Source: Paralvinella palmiformis (lineage: Eukaryota > Annelida > Polychaeta > Terebellida > Alvinellidae). From it: a stretch of 64,000 nucleotides of DNA. Under the pieces are notes generated by a model, which made no database searches, was not told the DNA's origin, and saw nothing but the letters and a program-made list of their open reading frames with translations. Below, piece by piece: positions 24,007-37,700 of the stretch (position 1 is the stretch's first letter; the number at the start of each line of letters is the position of its first letter). The stretch is taken from the NCBI GenBank assembly GCA_025642065.1, contig JAODUP010000481.1, forward strand, positions 1 to 64,000, in the 5' to 3' direction. The position numbers and the translations under genes are program-made.

Positions 24007-24415
24007 ACTTGTATTTTAGGCCATACTGAAATTAGTGTATGATTTCATGCATGATCCTGTACAAAATTAGAGTAAATTTAACACTGACCAAAATAGATAT
24101 AATGGTACATAAATCACTTATTAGTGAAAGCTAAAGTGTTAGAAGAATAAAAGATGTAATATTTTGTAAATATTTATTTTACAAGTTAAGGTGCAAACGT
24201 GTATATAACAATGATAGAAAGGTACTGCATAACTAATACATAACATATGACCTGTAATTCAGTATACTGCAGGGTAACACAGAGACACACACACACAATG
24301 ACAAAACCATGTCAGAGTTTATTTCGAGTTGACTTGATTAAGCATTATATGGCCATTAAAGAGATCATGTTGATAATGTACAATCCCACATAATAACAGA
24401 TCCTAGATGACACAT

Positions 24416-27400
24416 TCACAGTGAACACATAAAGTTATGGAATGGCACAGCGACAGCTCCAGCCACAGCAATCCCACTAGCATCAGATATACTAGCCACA
24501 CCCATACTAAACTCGCAGTAATCAGCTGGTGTGATCTGAAATAGTTAAAAAGATCCATTTATATATTAAAACTAACTGACAGCTTGCCCTGACAGTGCCA
24601 CAGATATGGGTAGGATTTCCAATCAGGTTCAATAACTTTCATATTAATCCCAGACAGAGTTGTTTGATTTAAATCATGATTTAAATCACTGCAAAAAAAT
24701 CTTGCATTTTAATTTTTTGGATGTTTCATTTGATTTTTATGCTTATTGTATTTATTGTTATTCTAACAAGTCATACTAATCAGTGTGTTAGGAAATGTTT
24801 GAATGTTGTTTAAAAAAAATCAAAATAATGGATTTTTTTGGCAACCCTAATTCCAGATACAATTGATCAAACCCAAGTCTAGCACTAGCACATGAAATTA
24901 ATATAACTACTAATAATGAGATGATAATCAGTATTTCTAGTAATTCCCATTTCAATCAGTATTGGACAAGGTGGTAATTTCTGGCATTTCTCAACTGGTA
25001 ATTGTCACCCTGGTATTTACTAGACAGCCCTGCCTCAACCAGGTGTGATAAACACCGAGGTTGAACAAAAACACCACTCATGATATATTATCCAATAAGG
25101 GCACACTATATAATGGAAGCACATCCTTTCTTCAGTACTAAAAGGATACACAAAAGAAGAAATATTGACACATCAGAAACCTTGATGTCTATGATATCCA
25201 GTGATGTTTGTTATGAGGAGTCTGCATCTTCTCAAACAGAAACAATAATTAAATATTATTTTCCTGGCAAACATGACTGCCAGCAGTCATCATACCTATC
25301 AAGTATATTTTTAGTATATTTACTAGTAAATGTTCTAAATAATTATAAATTTACCTGAGCCCATTTAGAAAATTATTACATGTACAGCTAAAATTGCACA
25401 CCTCTGCATAATGGGCTTCTTTGGGAAGCTATGAAGTAGATGGGTGTTACAACTGTTTCATACTTAAAAATTGCTGTACTTAAAAAACACTATGTTTCAA
25501 GTTTATATTGATAGATATTGGTTAAACACTACATTATGATATTTAAGATTATACAATTGACACATTGACTTTGTCTGAGGCCTCTTTGAGAGGTAGAGGT
25601 GGCATTTAATGAGAACTATTTATCAAGCAGACATAAATTTAAGCCCTGCCTGTTTGTACATTATTACCATTATGAAGTCTTCTAAGGAGTTTGTTTATCA
25701 GTGAACACAATGTGAAATGAGTGCTTTAATACAGAATATTATTTATTTCATAAGATGCTTGGCATATTCTCTGTAATCATGTTCAATTTATATCAAGAAT
25801 TCACTTGGTAGAGTGCAAAGCATTATGGCACACACCCCATTTCAAAGTAATGAAATGTCCTGCTGAAAACATCTTACAGATTTACAGGTGAGTAGTATAA
25901 AATATGGGGTTCAAATTCCCTGAGTGTGTTAAATGTCTGGGTGTCCTATATTCTAAATTGATGTTTAGGATCAAATAAAGAAGTCATATATTTATGCATT
26001 TAACATTGTCCTTCACCCACAAGGATTAACATACCCTCCAATTTTGTGAGCAGTGATGTTTCTTTTTAAACTGCTGAGCTAGAAATGTTCAGCTTTTTAA
26101 AATGCAGAAAGGGAATTGAACCTTCCAAGTTGGAATATGACATGTCAAATACTGTAGCACTGATACCACTAAAACTCATAAATTTACTGCAAGATTGTAA
26201 AATAAACTTAGTTAAATATGAAGTGTCTGAATATTACCTCAGATGAGATTCTGTAAAAAGCATTCACATAAGTGGCACCACCAAGCAATCCCTCATAAAG
26301 AATGATAACAAAAATAATCCATATTGATGGTATGAATCTGAAGAAAATCTGCAACACCAGTATTCCAATATTCAGAAACTGAAAAAAAGAAGCCAATTTC
26401 AACATCACCTGATTACTGCTATAATGACTAAAACTTCATATTTTTTCTCATGATTACCAATTGGTAAAACTCCTAGAAAAGAATGACAAAACACAGGCTG
26501 ATGCAAATACCTGCAAAACTGAGAGAATCCAGAAAGGTCTTATCTGAACTATATTAACAGATGACCTAGAAATCAAGACTCCTAACTGGTAAAGAACTTG
26601 ATACCTGAAAAAACCCCAACGATTACTAACTATTTGTGAAGGTGAAAAAATTTGCATATTCAATAATTCATTGAACAGCCAAGATGTAAAATGTATACAT
26701 AGATGTATAATATATTAATGAATTATAAATTGAAAACGTCATATTAATATTATTATGTATCATAGTTTCTTTTTCACAGAAAACATCTTAATGGCAGGAA
26801 AATTCATGTCAAGTAAAGAGAATAATGAAAACTGCTTATGAATCATTATATGATTGATAAATTGTATCTTTTGAATGTCACTGAAACAAATAAAAACATC
26901 ACTATCTCATAAAATGTGAACTACATTGTTTTTCAGATTTTAAATAACTTCTTTAGCATAATTAGATTATTATAAAGTAAGATCTAAAAAGATTTAATAT
27001 CTGTTTTTCTAATTATGTAATTTGTATAATGGCATCTAAAAAATTTAATAAATAGTCAATTCACCTCACACTCACTTGTTCCAGATTTATGAGTGAGAAT
27101 ATTACAGAGTTTGAACTATTGCCAAATATTATCTAAATTAAACTGAAGATCTTGATTCATCTGTCAGATGTATGTAATTTTTAACACATGTCACTGTAAA
27201 AATCTTACCATCTGTATTGCTGATTTATTGAAAGCCATATGTTTTCAAAGTATATCAGCTCAAACTGGAAATAAATGTTAGAATGATAACATAGCCAACA
27301 CACTGATAGCAAATCATACAGATCAAGTGTGTTCATGATTATATGGTGTGTGTGTGTGTGTGCATGAGCATGCATAGGACAATGGATTGAGCAATACATA

Positions 27401-27484
27401 GAACTACATGCAGCAACAGGAAAACATTTCACCTATTAAATCACACAATTTTATTTTTTGAAAGAAAAATAATTCATAATCAAA

Positions 27485-27524
<40 letters not shown>

Positions 27525-29184
27525 TGTCAATGTACAAACATAATATCCTGCAAAAGATTCTTACCAGAGCCTGATTAATGAAGTATTCTGCAAAGTAAAC
27601 AGCAAACAGGGGAACCATATATTTGAGCAATGGCTGAAAATTAAAAACATAAATTATTACTCTGCAGTTCTTTAAATGAATTCTGAACAGGGAATTCAGT
27701 ATCCATATTTAAACATTCTGAATACAAATTTCAAATTATTCATATTTCTATTCTTTTTGGAAAATAGATAACATTTCCATATTAATTAGTTCCAAAAGAT
27801 TCATATCATGAATACATTCACGAAACTCCTCGAACATTTTCCACACAGATATCCATTAACAATGTATATATAACTTAAACCGAATTATATATTGGAAATC
27901 CACTATGCAGTTACATACATTATAAATATCATTACATGTTTCACAATTAAATTCATCACCATATTAATCAATACTCAACATTCAGAAATACCGTCAAAGC
28001 ATGAGCCATTTTGTCTGTGTAATTTGACAGAAATGGAAATATTAACGTGCGCACTGTTAAGAAATTGAACAGCTCCAGATGTAACTGGACTTCATATTAT
28101 AGTATTAGGATAAAACATGTATCAACTCTTGTGTAATTTAAAGACTTCACACCGTAACCCCAAAAGCACTGACTGTGTTTTTGAATCTCATGAAGAACCC
28201 AATATCTGGATAAAAATAAATGCCATCCAACATACAACAATTTTCTGTTGGGAGTTGAACATAATTATATAACAATTATCTTAATAAAGTGCAACTGATT
28301 AATCTGACTAAATGATACAAATTTATTACATTAAAAAAAACTGATTAATTTAGAACAATGAAATACAAATATCTATATCAAATGCGTATACAATATGAAT
28401 GTTATATGTATATAGTATTTGTATATAGTGTATTTGTATGCATGAATAGATTTTATTTATTACTATATGGTATATAAGTTAATTTGTATAGAAATATGTA
28501 AAAATGCATATATTAGCTTAGTAAATAAAACTGAGCATTATAAGTATTAAAGGTATTCATAAATGCTTATTTATCTCTTGATTCATGAATTGGTATTAAT
28601 ATAACTGGAAGGTATTCAGAGATGGATATTTTTAAAATATTTTAGTACCTTTTCTGGTAATAATTCAGCATAAGAGTTATCTTAAAAATAAGAGTAATAA
28701 TAAAATATTTAGATGCCCAAAATGAAAAACTTACCCTCACTAGTACAAACTTCTTAGTTAATGGCAGCTTGTTTATTTGGTTACCTGAGAAAAGATAACA
28801 AAACATGTTTGTTTTTCATCAGTGTGATATCTGACCCATAAATATCTGAATTAAACATAAAAACATCCGAGATGAAATATATTTCTCAGACAAATTCTCT
28901 CCCAAACTTGTGACTGTATTTTTTTTCGTACTAGAAAATCATATCCAGTTTGGATGAATAACCAGTTTTGTAGAACTTTCAAATACTGTTCTGTTAATCA
29001 TCAGAATACAGATATAAACACTCTATGGGTGAAACATGGCAATGCATTGCCTTTAAGCCAAATTAGTTGAAGTATTTGTATTCTCTAAAGAAATGTTTCA
29101 GAGATTTCTTTGTAAAACTGCTCGCTGAATATTATTTCTGGCTAAAATATCAAATTAAGGTAAGCTGATGATAACAATAATTAT

Positions 29185-29217
<33 letters not shown>

Positions 29218-29978
29218 CTACACAGTCAAAGCTAACTTAGGACCATCCTTTGGCATTTTACGGGTAGCAAGTCTGGCCACAGATCTCTAAGACAAGGGTT
29301 TAAAACTCAGCATATGTAAGAGGGATGTTTCATCTTTCATTTCCATTCAACGCCTTCAGTTCTCATTTTACTAAGATGATGGGAGATAAAATAATTATCG
29401 GCATGTTCATGATATGATAGAGATAGCTGATGGCTTTATATCAGGTGGCTTCTGTCAACATCAGAATGAATCATTAAAATGTTTCTTGTTTGGATCTCGA
29501 GTTCCAACTATGATGAAATAGCAAACCATCCCAAGATGGTCGGATTAACTATATTTACTGATAAATGATCACAAATCATAGAATGATGTGCACATAATAT
29601 GTTGAAAATGGCATACTGTTTTGTTCTGTTATTAATGGCTTCACCTCTTCTTTAACTCTATCAGCCTTAAAGAAGGAAGTTTTCTGGATCAGAATGAAGA
29701 AGTAACTGCAAGAAACAGCACAATTATGACAACACTTCATATGAATCATTACAAGAAGCATATTAAATGTTATATAAAATGACTTGCTACATAAACTGAT
29801 ATTTTAGAGAGAAAAACATGTTTTTTTAATCAGCTTGTTAACAAGTTATATTAATATAACATTATATAATAGTATGGTTTATTTAAAATTCTGAGCAGAA
29901 CAGACAATTTTTGTTACTTCCTATTTCCACAAAATCTGTCTGTTTTCTATAACTATATAATTTTTGTATATAAAGCAT

Positions 29979-30012
<34 letters not shown>

Positions 30013-31969
30013 TTTTTGAGAAGATAATATGCATGCAATTGAAAGTCTACAAAATTGAAAATAGCTTTCAGTCAGCATACACATCTAGGCATCAAAATTA
30101 CAAACACACACACACAGACACACACACTGATTGCCATTAGTAGGTATACAGATGCCATTTTAGTTCCATTAATGTTTTCTGCTGTGTATGATATTGCCTT
30201 TAGATATCACTTAGCTTGGGAGGCAAGTTACTGATTGCCTTAGATAGTATTTATCTGCAAGCTCACAGTGCATATTTATTGTCGAGGCACCGTCAGATCC
30301 ATGTACCTTAAGTTCAGTGTTCCTCAAAGATTTTTATTGTGCCCAATCTAGTTCACGATCTTATACATGGTATTGACATCTACAATAATGCTGATAATAT
30401 GCAGCAGTATGTTTCACTTGATGTTGACTGTAAATTCATCAGTAATATTGCTACTGATGTGGTAATTGGATGTATTTGATTTGATCATGTTACACCACCG
30501 CCGAACAGTTATAAGTAACCAATCACGGAATATATTGAATGGATTGCATCCATTATAGCAGACTGCTTTTCTAAGTATCAAATCCTGTTGTACCACACAC
30601 ACGGAGACTATCTCGGTACTAGTACATCATACCGTATTTCCCCATATATAATCCACAGTTTTAGCACTTCAAAATGGCTCAAGAATTTCTAATGCATATT
30701 ATATATCGAAACATCAATGCTGGACCTTTTCCCCCTGGTTTTTGTTCAAAAGCGTGCAAGAGTCACACAATATATATGACCAGGTATGGCAAGACCCTGA
30801 GCATGACAATCCATTTATCTATTCTATAAGTTTACTTTCCAACTCTCCATAAAAGGCATCTCTATTAGCTCGCTTTTATTTGGTTGAGTTGTGACAAATG
30901 AACATTGCTTTCATCGACGCTAAAGTGCTGTGCAGCACCAAGATTACCATGAGTGTCTGCAAATTTTATAACTTGTACCTTGAATGCTGTCGTGCAAGAA
31001 GATCTGCGAGGCATTGTGAACAGTAAATGATCACTGAATGATGATACCTCTAAGCTGCCTTTATTTATATTACTGATGTGCGATCATTTACTTCAAATTT
31101 CTTGTTGGGGGAAGGGGTCATTATGCCTTTACTGACTGGCTTATATTGTTTCGTTGTGATTAAATGGCTTAGTTTGGCATAGCATGGTTCATTTAAACGT
31201 TAAAAAAAATTCTAAGTGCTTTCATCACTACTGATATGTGCGCTGTGGATTATACATAGGAAGATGAGTTTTCTCCACTAATTTAAACTCAAATTATGGG
31301 TGCATATTATACATGAGTGCAGATTATCTATGGGGAAAGATGGTAAATGGTGAGATGGCCTCAATCATAACACTGCTGAAATACCCATAAACAGTCTTAA
31401 TAATGAAGTTATGTTGCTTTAAATCGTGCGCCAACAACCTGATTATATTGCAGTTCACATGATATTTGAATCGAACAAACTCCACAGATTTTGTATAGTG
31501 TTGCATGCACTTGAATCAATTCAGTGTAGTACAATTTGTATAGACAGCGACTGCATCAGTACCAGTACAAATCACACAGACATACTCCAATGTGAAACAG
31601 TCTGACCTAGAAAATATCTGAGTAACCAAACTTTGTTTACAGTTCTTTTTATGGCATAAATATTTAAAAAGAATCTACATCTAAATTCTAATAGAGGAAT
31701 AATACACCTTTTTATGCAGTCCAAAACCAAACAGTATGTATGGCTGTGTACACTACATAGAATAAAACAACACCCAAAACATTTGTTACTGAGTACTTCA
31801 AAATATATAGCCTCACCTGACTGCTAACACAATTGGTACAACAATCATGATGATTAAAGTAACACGTGGTGTGAGACCAGCAGCTGTCAGTCCTGCATAT
31901 GATAAAGCACCTAAAATACCTGCTGCTCCTGTCCCTGAACTCCATGTTGAGATACTATTTCTGAAAACA

Positions 31970-32011
<42 letters not shown>

Positions 32012-35000
32012 GTGTATGTTAACTGATGGTATTTTTAATCTACAAAACTGATGCAATTATGTTGTCTACAGGGTTTTAAAAGGTTAGCTTTGTGTAGAGT
32101 ACATGATGTTTTATAATTTTTACTTATGGTAATATGTAGACAGACTGAGGAAGGTAATCTCTCCCAGACCAGAGCTAGCACTGGTTAGTGCTACGCCTAG
32201 AAATGCAGACAAAAAAAGCCTTACACATTTTGTATCAATATCAATCAACGATAATATGCTCCATTCTAAGGTTATCACTAGACATTAGTAATAATCTGCA
32301 ATGCATATCAGTTCAGTTAAAAAACATATTTGTGTAATATCCAGCTGTTTACGTCATCCAGCTCATACCTAACAAACTCATCCAGACAAATTCTGACCAG
32401 GCAACCACAGGAAAGCTGACAACAGCAAACACTGTCACTACCATGACACGGATCCTTTAGTACAAAAACATGGAATAGATCTAATAATGAGCAAACATCA
32501 TCATTTAATTGATAATACATAGATTATAAGAACATTAAAACAACAGTCCCTTAATACAGCCATCAGCATCCATAAAACTATTTTTTTAAAGTACATATAT
32601 ATCAGAACACACAGAAATATTCACAAAATTACATATTTCTAAATGACATAATCTAAAAATGAAAATAGTTTTTAAATGAGGCAATGATTGCTTCTTCCTA
32701 TTATCACTCACCCATAAGGAATTGATTGTATATACCACGGAGCTGTTAACTTAATTACCAGGCAAGGCAGAATATCAGCTAATAATATTGCCTGCAATTG
32801 AGAATTATTTAACAGTTTCACAAAGTTTAAGTACATTTGTAATTGAATTTATTTGTGTGTTATTATAGTATTTGTATATGCATACATAAGAAGTGAGCAC
32901 ATTTAAAAATACTTTTTTAGCCAGTACTGTCAACTCATCAGTGCTCTGAAGCTTGAAAGATTTATTAAATACATATATTGATTTCCTAAATATATTTGAA
33001 TTGTAGATATCTAATTACATATTAATGAATGCAACATTAATGATTTGACAAGCTGAAATTTAAATAACTGCAATTACAGTCGGTTTGATCTTTTTGATTG
33101 AACAAGGCTAAAGACAATATTATGGGAGAACATCACAAAATACTTAATCAAATGATAAGATACTTGTTATTGATTACAAATGGGTCTGTACCTATTCCCC
33201 TAAAATGTGGTCATGATTTTATTATTAATCTGTACCACTGATACTAAAATGCTTCGATTTTATCATTGATTAATACCACAATATTCGCAACAATACTTAC
33301 GCCCGTTCCTATTTTATTACAATATGGTATCAATTTATCGGAATTATTTTCAGGTGATACCGTCGGCTCTATGATTGATGCGTTTGTTCCCTGTAGAAAA
33401 AATAAGGTATCCATTAACACAAACAATTTACGATAACTCCCCCCCCCCAACATATCTAACATTATGCTGGCAGCTACAACTATTGAGCACATCTAACACT
33501 TACATTTTGATGGGATGGCCCGTTATCTTTTAGGATGTCATAAGCTGCACTGAGCATGATCACATAGGCGAAGTTATTACAGAGTCCAAGCAACCTGATC
33601 ACAAAACGATGTAATAAAGTGTGCAAAATAATATAATACTGGATTCTAGAGCAGTATTTCAGAGAACGAAGTGACACCGAACAATATTGTACATAAATCA
33701 CACTGGTAAATGTGCTGCACATTGACATTGATTAAAACATACCAGAATCCGACCAAATTTCGACAGTTCATCATAGGGGTGGCTGGAGTCACTGTTGTTG
33801 GTGTACTCGCATCATCATCACCTGTATAAATGCAACATTCGATAATATTGTAAATAATATTGTAAAGCGCCCTAGAGCACATTCATGGGTTATCATTTGT
33901 TTTCATTATTATTATTTTTGTTTTTGCATCAGCTCAACTGGCAATCACATAATTGGAATTTTCAATTATAATAATAATAATATAATAATAATACCCTCAA
34001 AAGTTAATAGGACTCTGATAATGAACATTTATCATACAATTCATGATGTCCAGTAGGCATCTGATTTTTGGTCTTAATGCAGTCTGAAAGAATGAATCTG
34101 ACAGCGTTTCTGGATTAATCAAAGAACAACTGACACTATTGAGCCAAGTGAGAACAGACTATTTTTATAACTGTTTTGTTTTTGGAAGTAATAATTTATT
34201 CAATCTTAGGGGTGTATATTTACATTAATATATACAAGATTAAGACCTGAAATATTGAAGTGAAATATCAGAAGCACCAATATTAAATTGATTAACATAT
34301 TATATAAATGATTAAAATTATTACTGATTTGGGATTTATATGTATTAATAAATGATTTCAGTATATGGATCCATAATAGGTCACATATACTTCATATTTT
34401 ACATATTATTCATATTAGTTAATTCAAAATAATTACCAGGATTTGTAGACTATAGGTCTGTAGGAAAATCACAGGAAAAAATCACAGGAAAAAGTCACAT
34501 ATTTGCCATGTAAATAAAGTCACAGGAACAAAATTCACAAGTTGTGTACATGAAATTCTCATAGAAGATTTTAATGTTGCTGTGATTACTGAGAATAATT
34601 TCCATTTTAAGAGATATATAATATGTGACTCTAGAGAAGATACTGAAAGCCATGTTAACCTGGGATATTTTAAATGCTGCTGATGTGAAGTCACTCTTAA
34701 TGCCAAGTCACAGATCTCTGCACAGTAAGAAAGCCAGGATTGTAGAAACCCTAATCTTTAAGCATGACCTGTCCAGTTACAGACTCATGCACAAGATGAA
34801 GCCATTGTCCCATATCTACCTTTAATTACCACTAAGAATGATCAGTCACAGGTGTATGCACAAGATGAAGCCAGTATCTTTAATTTTTATTTGTGACTTT
34901 TTACCTAAATTAGTTATGATAACCTACCAATATAATATTCATTTAACAACCCTCGTTAGAACACTTCACTTTAGTTTAGAAGGGACTGGAAAGTCTGGCT

Positions 35001-36295
35001 TCACCCTTCAACATAACAGTGTTGCCCAGTGAGTTATGGCAGAGGGATCTTTAATTATGATCAGTATTGTAGGGAAGAATACCCACTGAGCCATGCAACT
35101 GGCAAAGCTTTCTCTTCTTTATATAGCATTTATTCAAAATTTTACATTTGATCAGAATTAGTTCTTGTGAGCAAGCATTAAAATACACACCATTTACATC
35201 TTCTCCATTGTGATAATCAGCCATATTAATAATTGTAATTTTGAATTATTTTATTATTAACATAAGCTACATTTGTGATGGTATCTAATATATATTATTA
35301 TCACTTAAATACGTCATCAGTAGCAGGATATCATTATATCACATGGACAGTAAAACACTGTAATGCATGACTACACCTTGAATTAACAGTGATGAGTTGA
35401 TAAGGGCATTAACACCCACTCAGAGCAATACTAATTAGATTAGTGCCCCGACACTTTTATCACATGACAGTATTGATCTTGTGACCTATTTGTTTTACCC
35501 ACTGATCTAAGCATAATATACACCTCACTATTTTGTTTTATTGTGCATGCACCACTGCAGTGCTCAATAAAAGCTATGAAAGTCATGATAATAGTGATAA
35601 TCTAATTTGGCTAGGAGTAATATATTTTAGCAGCTCTTCATCAATAATCAGCTGCTAAAAAGGTAATGTTAACATGGCTCTCAGAACTTGGGGAACATCA
35701 CCCATGTGAATTTCAAACAATAAACACTTTAAAGCAAATTTATTTATTACAAAATCAAAAATTTTACTATTATGATGGCTAGTACAGTTTATTGTAATTA
35801 GTGTTCATCCCTGACTGGCTGCTCTAAACACCTCTGTGGCTATATTTTTTCATTATATAACAGTTTTGTTTAGTGTCGATCTGTATGCATTTTGGCACTT
35901 ATTTATATATTGCTGTTGGCATTCGATATCTGGCTATTAGTATTACCATAAATGAAATCAAGGCATGCAACAACTCAGTCCATTAGTTGTGGCCCTATCC
36001 TGATTAAAAATGCTACCATTTTAAATACATTTACAGATGAGTGGAATGGTGTATGTGAGCACTGCCTTAAATTAGGCTCACTCTTAAAACTGTCTATTTA
36101 TTGGTCTGACATTCTGTGATCCCTTTCTGTAGTTAATTATTTAGGATTATAATCCGCTTTCTACATATGCTGATATGACAATATTAAAATATGCCAACAA
36201 CAAAGGCACAATATCAAGATAACAGACAGTTTTGCACTATCTCCAGGAAGAAATTACTAAATGCTACCTTGTATATGATGATCTGCATCTTCCAT
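24416..36295 (-). CDS. CLN3: CLN3 / battenin, lysosomal membrane protein (15 coding exons)
   Basis: Polytopic endolysosomal membrane protein whose human orthologue is mutated in juvenile Batten disease; it is linked to glycerophosphodiester clearance. Exons 5' to 3': 36295-36268, 33821-33743, 33594-33504, 33390-33301, 32791-32712, 32454-32369, 32196-32124, 31960-31817, 29705-29617, 28784-28735, 27633-27565, 27264-27209, 26604-26511, 26378-26238, 24535-24416. All phases join, giving 429 aa (human 438). Seen: [18 protein letters not shown] (30-47), luminal sequons N66, N69 and N81, [12 protein letters not shown] (159-170), [19 protein letters not shown] (182-200), the loop EEVKPLI (243-249) equivalent to the dileucine-type lysosomal sorting signal, YFAEYFINQ (283-291), QQYRWYQVLYQ, and [14 protein letters not shown] in exon 14. 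The C-terminus is MCSL, with no CaaX box. Candidate poly(A) signals on this strand are at 24318-24323 and 24173-24178. Confidence 0.97.
27486..27521. repeat. (AT)n microsatellite in a CLN3 intron
   Basis: About 36 bp of pure TA, between CLN3 exons 11 and 12, 44 bp downstream (gene sense) of the exon 11 donor. Confidence 0.9.
29241..29360 (+). mobile_element. Possible highly diverged tRNA-derived SINE
   Basis: 'gtagcaag', 'ccacagatct', 'gggtttaaaactcagcatat' and 'ggatgtttcatctttcattt' follow the order of the SINE family seen near 50256 and 60547, but with many changes. It lies in CLN3 intron 9. Confidence 0.4.
30630..31345 (-). mobile_element. Pogo/Tc1-like DNA transposon remnant in CLN3 intron 8
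   Basis: Terminal inverted repeats CCGTATTTCCCCATATATAA (left) and CCATCTTTCCCCATAGATAA (right, complement) are each flanked by TA, the target duplication of the Tc1/mariner/pogo superfamily. On the minus strand a frame from 31014 to 30865 (49 aa) starts [19 protein letters not shown] and continues [18 protein letters not shown]. This resembles the N-terminal helix-turn-helix of pogo-type transposases. The frame stops there and the catalytic DDE part is absent, so this is an internally deleted, non-autonomous copy of 716 bp. Confidence 0.8.
31972..32001. repeat. (AT)n next to the CLN3 exon 8 splice acceptor
   Basis: About 30 bp of TA ends 11 bp before exon 8 on the gene strand, occupying the place of the branch point and polypyrimidine tract. 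Confidence 0.9.
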
Positions 36296-36676
36296 TTCTA
36301 TTTTAGTTTTGATTTTGCTCTGTATATTTCACTGTATATGTCTTCTGCAAAGGAAAAGACATAACATGTTACTATTTTCATTACAAACAAACATTTATAA
36401 TCAGGTTGCTTGAAAAACCATGCATTTCAATATGGAAATATAAACTTTAATAACAAAGTGCGATTCAGTTGTAGAATGGCTCCAACTAAAATTATAATAT
36501 AAATGTATATACATAAATAATTTATTTACATCTAGTGGAGCCAGACAATATATGTACACTTATTGTATTTATTATTTACTTCTGTTCATGAATCTTTACC
36601 TTTGTATGTCAGCATATATTTGTATACAGTTCAGAAAAATAAAGTCAAAATAAAAGGTCATACACATTGAGATATG

Positions 36677-37010
36677 ATGCTTCCATTGCCTGTGGCTATA
36701 TCATAGCCAATCATAATCATTCATGCTAATTACAAACACAAATATGTGATCTTTCCAATGAGCAGATCATGAGTTAATCTGATGGACTAAGTGACATGAG
36801 TATTTCTTTATAATGTCTGTAATTAACAAACATCAAAATGATCTGGTCACTTATTGTGTAATAATTATTGAAAATATATAAATACACCTATATAAATATG
36901 GCATGTCTTTACAAGAATGTGACAGACATTTACTCGATATTCTGACATTCACATTTATCCAACATATTATCAGGTGACAAACCTTGTCGGATTAATGGAT
37001 TCTCACTGTG
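36677..37010 (+). repeat. Dispersed repeat, copy 2 (partner 23837-24006)
   Basis: Same words in the same order as 23837-24006, split by about 170 bp of additional AT-rich sequence between 'gagcagatcatgag' and 'caggtgacaaaccttgtcgg'. It lies upstream of CLN3. Confidence 0.8.
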
Positions 37011-37189
37011 ACATCCACACAGACATCAATCCAAAGAAGCTTCAGAACATCCTGTTAATATCAAATTGTATAATATATAACTGCCAGCCCACAAATGATA
37101 AGGTCAGACTGAGAAAGCTTGTTCCAACATAGTTGAACCAACTAATTGCAGAGTTTGTGTTATCAGCATGATATGATACTTAAACTTGG

Positions 37190-37367
37190 AATATAAACTA
37201 CTCTGAATAGGTATTCCAAATAGTTACTCAGAGTACCTATGCCAATCAGTGATTGGAGTAGGTAAAAATTTGAATTGATAAATTTGAATTGATAAATTTG
37301 GTGTGGAATTGACCAAATGGAATTACATGAAATTGGAATTGACAAAATGGAATTGACTCCACATCTG
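37190..37367 (+). mobile_element. hAT-type MITE, left end missing
   Basis: Carries the family's 'gtattccaa', 'gagtaggta' central block, AATTGG/AATTGA words and a right terminus TGGAATTGACTCCACATCTG. The left terminal repeat is absent. Located upstream of CLN3. Confidence 0.65.
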
Positions 37368-37700
37368 GTCATGACAAATATCTTAATTGTGCAGCTAACA
37401 GTTCAGTAACACAGTATATAGAGTGCTATAGGCTTAATGGCTGAAATACATGTCTGTTTGCATTCATTTTCTACAAATGTCATTTGCTAGACCAGGATTA
37501 CATTCTAATTAACATTTACTCTGGCAATGTAAAGTCAGGTTTGCTAGCAGCGTGCATGCATAAAGAAAGTGCCAGAGCTGTAGCTGCTGCAGACTCATGG
37601 CCCAAGTCCGGGTCAATAGCAACAGGGTGAGGGTTGAACAGCTTGCTTGTATAGTTACTAAACTCTTTAATTATTACATTAAATTTACAGCAAAGTAATA

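Noticed and set aside
13862..36295. SPCS1 and CLN3 as an operon or bidirectional-promoter pair
   Set aside because: They are on opposite strands and convergent, with separate poly(A) signals and 2.7 kb between stop codons.
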